In this document: positions 56,739-64,000 of the stretch, piece by piece
Position numbering within the stretch: position 1 is the stretch's first letter
Layout of the letters: every line of letters begins with the position of its first letter
DNA from: Ypsolopha sequella
Lineage: Eukaryota; Arthropoda; Insecta; Lepidoptera; Ypsolophidae
NCBI GenBank assembly: GCA_934047225.1
Contig: OW204012.1
Location: 15,314,001 to 15,378,000 of the forward strand
Reading direction: 5' to 3'
Length of the DNA stretch: 64,000 nt
Notes under the pieces: generated by a model
What the model was told of the DNA's origin: nothing
Seen by the model: only the letters and a program-made list of their open reading frames with translations
Databases searched by the model: none
Position numbers and translations under genes: made by a program

Positions 56739-57805
56739 GTGAGTCGACTATACTTAGTATTTTGTGTTTTAGTGTGAACTAGCTTATCAATATTTGGAGG
56801 TGTTTGGGAAACAATTCTATTATGAAAAAATTATAACAAATACATGAGGTAATTTGTTTGCTAACACTTTCTTTTGGGCATCGAAACCATAACTTATGAA
56901 ACTAATAAGTTATTGAAATAAATGCCTCTTTATTTCAAGGTTCTGGTTTCGTTGTCTTTGTTTAGCATGTTTTTAAGGCATGTCTGTAACTAATTTTTAA
57001 ACATATTTAGGTATTTTCATTCTTTATGTTTTAATGTGGTTGGATTGTGACTTAAACTCCCGCCATATTTTGTGTTTAATATTTGTTTTAATAGCGACCT
57101 GTGTGGAGCTTTCTTTCTTTTTGTTTTAATTTTATATTAACGTAGATATGTATATGTAGAGTGAATTTTGATTGATTACTCAGTAGTTTGATACTAGCTA
57201 GATTTGAGATAGTTTTGATCCGTTGTCGTATAGTGTAAATAATCTATAGTATATAGCTCCATTATCACCAAAAGTAGACTAATCATTCCTACAGTAATTT
57301 ATTATTTATTATAAGAATAATTACATGTTTCGGGAAACATTTGTAACAGACGAAACATACCTTTATCCTTATTTTTATGCATTTTCTGCCTTCTTAGATT
57401 CGCCTGTTCAATACGCACGAGCAAAAAACCTAATTTGTCAACACCCGCTGCTACCAAAAGATTTAAAGGCAGAATATTTTGATGCTTCCAGGCCCGTGCC
57501 GTTAATTCCTTTTCTCTTAAGACACCGATGCGGTAGCTTCCCCCTTTCTAAAGAAGACCTAAAGTAAAATGAAAACCAGACAGCCCTTCCCATTAACCGC
57601 CAAAAATAGGACAAAACTCAAGTACCATTTACCTTCTCATAAACCACAAAAAGAACTAAGGTTTCTTCCTCCTTCGTATAAACCGCTTAAAACGAAAAAA
57701 AACTTAGGTAGAGAACAGGAGAAACTGAGGTCCCCCTTCCCAAAAACCGCCAAACAAAGGAAAGCCTGCTCCCCTCGGGTCGTAACACCGCGCTGTGGTC
57801 TGTAG
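56739..57805. other. da intron 5
   Basis: Holds two back-to-back open frames (57325-57567 and 57569-57805) just before exon 6, with internally repetitive CCCTTCCC...ACCGCCAAA segments. They lack recognised domains and I regard them as chance, though the second ends directly at the exon 6 acceptor. Confidence 0.5.
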
Positions 57806-57874
57806 AGTGCGCCGGCCGAGCAGCGGCGACTGGACGAGGCGATCGTGTTCCTACGGGACCATGCTGACACTCAG
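57806..57874 (+). CDS. da: daughterless, exon 6: extra loop-helix cassette exon
   Basis: Acceptor CTGTGGTCTGTAG and donor CAG|GTGGGT; 69 bp, phase 0 in and out; encodes SAPAEQRRLDEAIVFLRDHA plus DTQ. The core LDEAIVFLRDHAD aligns with LDDAINVLRNHAE in the next exon, at 8 of 13 identical residues. That motif is the loop-helix transactivation helix of E-proteins. Fly Da as I know it has only the second copy. The exon can be included or skipped without changing frame. It cannot replace exon 7, because exon 7 leaves in phase 1. Confidence 0.87.
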
Positions 57875-58106
57875 GTGGGTAACGGGTTCTACGATGTAGC
57901 CGGGAACTATAATCAGGTATTGGATTTACTGCGCACGGTGGTAAGGGTCGGAATGAACGTGAGATTATAGTTTTTGCGAGCAAGCACGGACCTCGTCGAT
58001 ATGGGGCTGTTTATTTATTACGTACCTAAGACAGTTTTGGCCGTTTTTAGATCCCCTCTCTCACTTATGTAAGAAAATGATCAAAGCTAATTCGATCCTG
58101 TGTAGC

Positions 58107-58262
58107 TAGCACGCGGCCAGAGATGCAGCGTTTATCTATCCTACTTACGCTCTCACGCATACCGCGTTTGTTATTGTATTTGTATAACGTGCATAGATAA
58201 ACGCTGTATCTTAATAAATGTTCTATCTATCTATCTATCTCTATCACGTGCTAGCTCACCTG
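58107..58262. mobile_element. Short foldback MITE in da intron 6
   Basis: GCTAGCACGCG / CGTGATAGAGATAG...GTGCTAGC ends and the inner pair GATGCAGCGTTTATCTATC / GATAAACGCTGTATC fold back. It includes a (TCTA)n run at 58222-58240. Confidence 0.65.
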
Positions 58263-58766
58263 GACACGCTGCCGCGTGTCTAGATGTCAAAGGAAAAATT
58301 AATAAAAAATTGAAATTTATTGATTTTATTGGTAGGTACAAAACAAGACCAAAATTAAAGAGAAAAACATACAATAATGAATCTGGACTAGATTTTTGCT
58401 AAACACCCAATAAGATAAAGGATCAACAGCCTGAAAATATGCCACATAATAATATGTTACGTAAAAAATATTTGCCCCCCCCCCCATTTAAGAGAAAAAA
58501 AAATAAGATTGGGTTTATCCCTCCGTCTTACGTAATAAATGAACAGTCCCTATGATGACCGTCTGTTCGTCCACATTGTTGTAGTTGCCCGTGGGTTTTG
58601 AGAGTAATAAAGTTATGTCTATTTTTATATAGCAGTAAGCAAGAAAAGATGAAGTCTCACGTCCGTTCTGAGATTTATCGCAGTCTAAAAACATTTGTTA
58701 GGTTGATAAGAATTGATAAGAATATTTATACTGTTGATTGTTGGCACTTGATGGAACTTGCAATAC

Positions 58767-59234
58767 ATAATGAACAGAAAATCACTTGTACTATCCCACA
58801 AATTTATTTAGTACTTCCTGACCGGTTTCGCCTTTATGGCATTATCAAAGGGATTAATACAAGATCTTAATTACACAATAAATAGTTTACATCAGCCAGT
58901 GCGATCAATGACACTAACACATTTTTGTTGTGAGGGTAATCGTTTATTTATCCGTTCTAGTAGATGTATCTAATCGTAGGGTAATCGTTTATTTATCCTT
59001 CCTAGTAGATACCTACTAGAACTACGATTAGATACATCTACTAGAGCGGATAAATAAACGATTACCCTCACAACAAAAATGTGTTAGTGTCATTGATCGC
59101 ACTGGCTGATGTAAACTATTTATTGTGTAATTAAGATCTTATATTAATTCCTTTGATAATGCCATAAAGGCGAAACCGGTCAGGAAGTACTAAATAAATT
59201 TGTGGGATAGTACAAGTGATTTTCTGTTCATTAT
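58767..59234. mobile_element. Long foldback element, about 200-nt arms, in da intron 6
   Basis: ATAATGAACAGAAAATCACT at the left matches the reverse complement of the right end. Pairing is almost perfect through CTTCCTGACCGGTTTCGCCT, TTAATTACACAATAAATAGT and GATAAATAAACGATTACCCT. A 43-bp internal repeat (GGGTAATCGTTTATTTATCC twice) occupies the centre. Confidence 0.95.
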
Positions 59235-59584
59235 GATAAGAATACATAAAACCGAATATTTTTCCGATGTGGTGACCTACGTCTGCCTCATTAACCCCTT
59301 ATTCAGAGTATTCTGGTTCTGTTATTTTTTTAATAATATCCCCCAGCTAGATCACCGATTTCATTATTTTAGTTAGAAACATTGTTAAAGCATGAGCTTG
59401 AGCTTCTGTCGTCCTTTTTTTCGGCTTTTGAAATTGCCTTAAATAAATATTTAAAATATTCAACATAGTCCGTGCACAATTAAGTCATCAGTAATATTAA
59501 AATTAAATATTGTCATCTGCTTTTCTAAGTCCATCCCTTAATTTCCTTCTGTTCAAACTGCTGAACTCTATCTGTTGTATCCAG

Positions 59585-59699
59585 GGCGCTCGTATGGAAG
59601 AGAGGCTGGACGACGCGATCAATGTGCTACGGAACCACGCGGAGGCGCCAGAACTAGGGTACGGTCAGGAGATGCACCATCCACACCAACCGCCACAAG
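59585..59699 (+). CDS. da: daughterless, exon 7: conserved loop-helix motif
   Basis: Acceptor GTTGTATCCAG and donor G|GTAAAC; phase 0 in, phase 1 out. It encodes GARMEERLDDAINVLRNHAE followed by APELGYGQEMHHPHQPPQ. Fly Da has GVRMEERLDDALNVLRNHCE at the equivalent position, so this is the strongest single proof of identity. The helix is a transactivation element of E-proteins that recruits co-activators. Confidence 0.98.
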
Positions 59700-59973
59700 G
59701 TAAACTCACTCATATTCCCGCGACATAAGGATTAGTGTGACATTTCCCTGGCTTACTTGCCCTGAGAACTGAAACGTAGCAGATTATTTAATGTATATGT
59801 TCCATTGCTTTTTTGCATACCACGACGTGTTCAACTTTATTTCCAATTCAAAAAGCAAGTAGGGTGCCAGACAACAGGAATTTTCCTGACATGTCAGGAA
59901 TTTAGACCCTGTCAAGTTTGTACTTGTCTAAAGTTTGGTGATTGTTTAAAATAGGATAGAATTGATATATTTA

Positions 59974-60327
59974 TGTTAAACGTCAGTCGCTTAGTGCAAA
60001 GTGCATAACTTAATTTTGTTTTTCTTGTTTAGAAGTTGAAAATTGAAAAACATTTTGGTATGTGGGAATTGACGCCAATAGTTCAGTATTAGTGAGGTTT
60101 ATAAAGCATGAGTTTGAAATTTAATGCACAATTAGTTATGATCTTGCCCAATGTCAATGACCATGACTAATCGTGTATACAATTTCAAACTCTTGTTTTA
60201 TAAACCTCACTAATAATGAACTACTGGCGTCAATTACCACATACCAAAATACTTTTAAATTTTTATTTGTCAAAAAGAAAAACAAAGTTAAGTTATGCAC
60301 TTTACACTAAGCGACTGACATTTAACC
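59974..60327. mobile_element. Foldback element, about 145-nt arms, in da intron 7
   Basis: GTTAAACGTCAGTCGCTTAG pairs with CTAAGCGACTGACATTTAAC. The match runs on through TTTGGTATGTGGGAATTGAC and GTGAGGTTTATAAAGCATGA. The loop holds CAATGTCAATGACC. Confidence 0.92.
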
Positions 60328-61394
60328 TTAATGTTGCAATATTCCGGTAAACACTACCATTAGAGTTAGGCATATATTTAATATATGTATTGCATATATT
60401 ATATTATTTATTCCTTATTCCTATATTTTTTATTTTATACAAGTGTATTTTCTTATTGAATTTATGTAAACCTAACCTTTATTATTTATTTGTGTATTTC
60501 GTCATATTATTATTTATTACATAAAAGACACATATAAACACATATTATTTAATTATGTTACATTAAAACCGACCTGCAGTAAGTATGTCTGATATATTAT
60601 ACATATATAAATGATATTTAATTTTATTGACATGCTATTCAAAATGCTATTAAAAAAATCAACAATAAGTGAGTATTCTACTTTGTGTTGCCGGATTTTA
60701 AATTAAGTTTAAATAACTGCAAAGCATTTGCACCCGTCTTCATAGCTGATACGAACTAACTATCCTTGCGGTCCGAAATAGAATTACATAGACAAAAGCT
60801 ATGAATGAATTAAAGTGTGAGCGATGACTGGTCCGTAATTTGTGAGCTAGCAAACGATGTGAAAGATAGCTTATGATTCGGACCGCATTAAAAAAGATAC
60901 ATCTTAACCATAACCTCTTACCACAGAATACAATACGATTATTTTATTTTATTTCGTCAAAGTGCCGTGATTCGTGATGGAACAAGAAGAGTTTGTAGCA
61001 CTGTTCTTCAACGTAGACTCAGATAGTGACAAAAAAAATATATATATATATATTCTTCCTTTTCGACTAGGAGTTCCACACGACTTTCCATTTGTTTCTC
61101 TCATGGCCGAATAAAACATATACCATGGTTTATCTGATCTGAACTGCTGAAATAATGGAGCGAAAACAATTTTTGACATTCCATTCCGTTCAACGCTCAC
61201 ATCGCCTCACCTCCGTCGCATGAGCCACGAAAGTCATACGAATGAATGAACGCATTTGCTTCACTCATGGATTATTAGCCATTCACCTCATTCATTCGTA
61301 ATCGATTTTAGCGAAATAATTCTATTTCGGAACGCAGGGATCGTATCAGGTTTTTGTCATAGTTTGTTCTGAAGTGAAGTAATTCGTTCCGCAG
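60328..61394. other. Remainder of da intron 7
   Basis: AT-rich with TATATA-rich runs near 60370-60610 and 61040-61055. The 83-codon minus ORF at 60949-61200 is unassigned. No gene or clear repeat. Confidence 0.55.
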
Positions 61395-61481
61395 TGAGTC
61401 GGCTGGCGGGTGCGGTGCTACCACCACACATGCATGGAGAACCTCCCGTTAAAATGGAGCGACATGCGCTACCCAACACCA
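61395..61481 (+). CDS. da: daughterless, exon 8
   Basis: Acceptor TTCGTTCCGCAG and donor A|GTACGT; phase 1 in, phase 1 out. With the flanking bases it encodes VSRLAGAVLPPHMHGEPPVK and MERHALPNT, then the split Lys codon. This matches the position of the spacer between the loop-helix motif and the Lys/Arg-rich segment in fly Da, which is poorly conserved in sequence. The call rests mainly on phase fit with exons 7 and 9, both of which are diagnostic. Confidence 0.85.
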
Positions 61482-61566
61482 GTACGTATCCATCCTCTCT
61501 ACTATTTTGGTGAATGCTTTATGTATTATAGCATAAGATAGGAGATACTTTGTGATGACCACATAA

Positions 61567-61935
61567 CAGGTGATGCAGAGCTGATGCCGGGCTCGACTGT
61601 GGAGGTACCACCATCTTACTTGGAGACCCCCTCGAAGTAATTCGGGGGAGAGTAAGAGGACAGCTCACAGGCAAAAAACGAGGAGGCCCACCATGCCTGG
61701 GACCGATGGATGGCGGTATATCCATCCCTAATGGCCGGGCCTTATATGGAACAGACTGGTGACGGGCAGCGGCGTCACTGGTGCGAGGGTTCCGGCACCG
61801 CGCCCACCAACCCGCCTGCCTAGCGTGTGTGAGTATGGGCAATTCTTCCAGGATGCCTGCCGGGAGTGGCAAAGTCCTGGAAAGGCTTATGTCCAGCAGT
61901 GGACGAACTAGGCTGATGGATGGATGGATGGATGG
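61567..61935 (+). mobile_element. LINE family A 3' fragment, longest copy, in da intron 8
   Basis: Runs from CAGAGCTGATGCCGGGCTCG through GGGAGAGTAAGAGGACAGCT, CTTATATGGAACAGACTGGT and GTTCCGGCACCGCGCCCACC to GTCCAGCAGTGGACGAACTA and a (GATG)n tail. It supplies the order for all shorter fragments in the window. Confidence 0.85.
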
Positions 61936-62370
61936 ACCACATTTAGAAATAAGACCTTAAGTATCTTGCGTACTCAGATATACTTAGATAGATTTATTAA
62001 AAGAAGCGGAAGATTTGAAGAAAAAATGGCCTTGAGAGTATAATATAGTTATAACCCGAGTTAAATCCCATGTATGGTTATGAGACATTTTTGGTGGATC
62101 GAACGGGTGATAACTGGGGTTTTAACTTACCATAGGTTATACCCCGTGTCATTTCATTACCCATCTCTACCTGGGATATTAGAACACCAAAGCTTCAAGC
62201 AATGGGAATTGGATGGATTAGCTGCAAGTGGAGAGATTCGCCTGAACCCAGTCGGCATCCTACGTCAACAACACCATCATTATCTTCTCTTTTCTATATG
62301 TATACTAGGAAATTTGACCTATTCCTTGAAAGGAGTTATACTAGAGATTTCCAACAAATAATGCCTATCA

Positions 62371-62671
62371 ACTAGGGGTCGAAAATTATAATTTTTTTTC
62401 AAGTAAAACACGTCGATATTGCTAAAATTACAAAGTAAACAAGGTCTTCTTTCCACTTCAGACCTTTTATTTCTGAGATTATGGGAATTTAGGGCATGTA
62501 TTTTTTTAAATAAATGATCACTCATTTATCATTAATCAGAAAAATAATAAATAAGTGCCGAGAGAGGAGTAGTTATTTTTAAATTATTTGTTTTTGATTA
62601 CCAGTTTGAAAGTTCGAAAAATATCTTAAAAACCTCCGTATCTCGGAGACCATTCATTTTCGACCCCTAGT
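62371..62671. mobile_element. MITE with ACTAGGGGTCGAAAA terminal inverted repeats, in da intron 8
   Basis: ACTAGGGGTCGAAAA left and TTTTCGACCCCTAGT right, 301 bp, no ORF. Outside it, a short inverted pair (GACCTATTCCTTGAAAGGAG at 62317 and its complement near 62992) suggests a second, older element around it. Confidence 0.82.
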
Positions 62672-63164
62672 TCGTAGGGGTCAACTTGTGGGAAATGAAT
62701 TCAAATTCAAATAGTTTATTTTGCAAAGCCGGTATAGATATATACACTTTTTACACGTCAAATTTAATCTAATAAAGAAAATATATGTAATAAAATAATA
62801 AATGTACATGAACTAAATTAAAGGTTTATTTAATTTATGTAGCAATATATTTACGATTAAAATGATAGGTAAAATATATATTATACAAGGTAAAATCCAA
62901 TCAACCGCCCGAACCCATACCGGAGACCCGGCCAGGGACCAGGAACAAGGTTCAATGATCACCAACCGAGCCCCCAATGATCTCAAGTATAACTCCTTTC
63001 AAGGAATAGGTCGAATTTTCAAGCACCCTGTATATAACACGTAACGGCTACTACCGCACGTGATGGACAGCGTCGGTGAGACACAAAATCAAGAGCGCCA
63101 GAAAGTAGGAGAGTAAAAGAAGGCGAGGCAAATAAAATAGTAACTATTTTTCTTACAATTTTAA

Positions 63165-63310
63165 GAGGATTAGAAATATTAACATTAGCTGTTCACAGTT
63201 TATGGATAGTCGCGACCGTGAGTCGTGATTTACCGAGCACGTGCCTCTATTGTTCAAACCAAGGTTAATCCGATTATCTGAACTGGTGCAAATTATATTT
63301 CCTAAACTAT
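63165..63310 (-). mobile_element. Inverse copy of the 49325-49510 repeat
   Basis: TTCACAGTTTATGGATAGTC, ACCGTGAGTCGTGATTTACC and GAGCACGTGCCTCTATTGTT are the reverse complement of the 49 kb copy. It ends about 70 bp before the exon 9 acceptor. Confidence 0.75.
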
Positions 63311-63379
63311 ATAAAGCTTCTCTCCTAAGTCTTCAAGGACGAGGCAACACAAATGAAACATTTCTTGTTTATCTTGTAG

Positions 63380-63485
63380 AAAAGCGCAAAGAGCCGCCTG
63401 ACTCAGGACTAGACTCAAAACCTTCATCGTCAGGATCGGCCGACGCGCTCGCCAAACCTTCCGGTACCAAGCGTACCAGGAGATA
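63380..63485 (+). CDS. da: daughterless, exon 9 (last exon in the window; gene continues)
   Basis: Acceptor TTTATCTTGTAG and donor TA|GTGAGT; phase 1 in, phase 2 out. With the carried A it encodes KKRKEPPDSGLDSKPSSSGS and ADALAKPSGTKRTRR, then the first two bases of a Tyr codon. Fly Da has TKKRKE and GKGTKRPRRYCSS just before its bHLH, so the identity and the split Tyr both fit. The bHLH DNA-binding and dimerisation domain is therefore expected in the next exon beyond 64000. Confidence 0.97.
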
Positions 63486-64000
63486 GTGAGTATATCTTCA
63501 CCCTTTGTCATAAAGACTAGTTCGAATTCAAATTCAAAAGTTTTTATTTGTATTCTATTTCTATGCTTAGTTTTTGATACGGGTTGTATTTGACTTCATC
63601 TACAGTGGCGATTCCTCTAAGTTGGCGACGTTGTCGTCGCCAACCTTAATTATGGTTTCATTTAAATTCAGTGTACAACATATTAAACTAACGCATTAAA
63701 CTACGTAGGAAAAGTCCAGCGTAACTATTTGTTGCAATGTCAACAATCAAATTTATGCTTGATCGTATATTTAAAAAATCATCGCTTTCTATGATTTTTG
63801 AGAAAAAGCCTCCAAGACTAAATCCACCACTTATCGCCACTGACAATCTCAATAAAAATGTTATCTCTTTATTTTTTCCTTTAAATGTTTTTTCAAGTTG
63901 ATGTGTTATCAAGAGAAGAAGATTCACATAAGATACTAAGTTACTATAATTTTTAACCCATTTAAAGCTTTATACCCATAATCTTTTAAACCATTTAATC
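63486..64000. other. Start of da intron 9, to the window edge
   Basis: A GAATTCAAATTCAAAAGTTT segment near 63524 resembles the one near 62697 and looks like a retroelement tail. A 79-codon minus ORF at 63688-63927 has no recognised domain. No bHLH-coding sequence is present. Confidence 0.6.

Noticed and set aside
57325..57805. Two consecutive 78-80-codon ORFs as an alternative da 5' exon or nested gene
   Set aside because: The frames differ, the second ends in a stop at the exon 6 acceptor rather than reading into exon 6, and the sequence has short internal repeats. No domain recognised.
57806..59699. Exons 6 and 7 as mutually exclusive alternatives
   Set aside because: Exon 6 leaves in phase 0 and exon 7 in phase 1. 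Skipping exon 7 would frameshift exon 8, so only exon 6 can be optional.

Overview
The window is a stretch of AT-rich insect genomic DNA, almost certainly from a moth or butterfly. The host gene it carries is most similar to insect daughterless (da). The intergenic and intronic DNA is packed with repeat families that I know from Lepidoptera: the GGGTTCCGTA / GTGCGAGTCGGACTCG family, the TTTGCCCGCGGCTTTGCCCG family, and LINE tails ending in GGCTGATGGATGG. I cannot name the species.

Host gene. Nine plus-strand coding exons were placed by hand from open frame, splice-site dinucleotides and phase continuity: 28948-29352, 47245-47407, 49045-49202, 54010-54195, 56625-56738, 57806-57874, 59585-59699, 61395-61481 and 63380-63485. 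Exons 2-9 join in frame with every junction phase matching. They encode landmarks of the class I bHLH E-protein Daughterless: a PPMSSFR segment, SLSSYGSSPSTPVQSPPP, RMEERLDDAINVLRNHAE, TKKRKE and GTKRTRRY. The bHLH domain itself must lie beyond base 64000. The first exon is convincingly coding and phase-compatible, but its protein does not resemble the N-terminus of fly Da that I know, so its membership of da is only probable. A 69-bp exon (57806-57874) encodes a second copy of the LD[ED]AI..LR[DN]HA loop-helix motif just before the conserved one. It is phase 0/0, so it can be skipped without a frameshift.

Layout. 1-28.9 kb is upstream, gene-poor DNA. It holds a 36-copy, 113-bp satellite (808-4880), a 50-copy, 25-bp minisatellite (18072-19330) that creates a false 590-codon ORF, several foldback elements, a family of TTAA-flanked elements, LINE tails, tRNA-derived SINEs and a hAT element with a perfect 8-bp target duplication (26366-27087). 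28.9-29.4 kb is the first coding exon with two short uORFs. 29.4-47.2 kb is a large intron, in which transposons sit inside other transposons. It contains a mariner with its transposase ORF (33669-34873), the 3' end of a LINE in two near-identical copies (33.4 and 42.3 kb), a second hAT element, inverted TTAA elements with foldbacks inserted in them, and 53-bp (36736-37904) and 40-bp (46411-46947) minisatellites. 47.2-64 kb holds the remaining da exons, separated by introns with foldback elements and one 1640-bp DNA transposon with roughly 290-bp terminal inverted repeats (52237-53876).

No rRNA, canonical tRNA gene or CRISPR array was seen. Apart from da, every protein-like ORF that could be assigned belongs to a mobile element. 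Boundaries of old repeats are approximate (about 10 bases or more).
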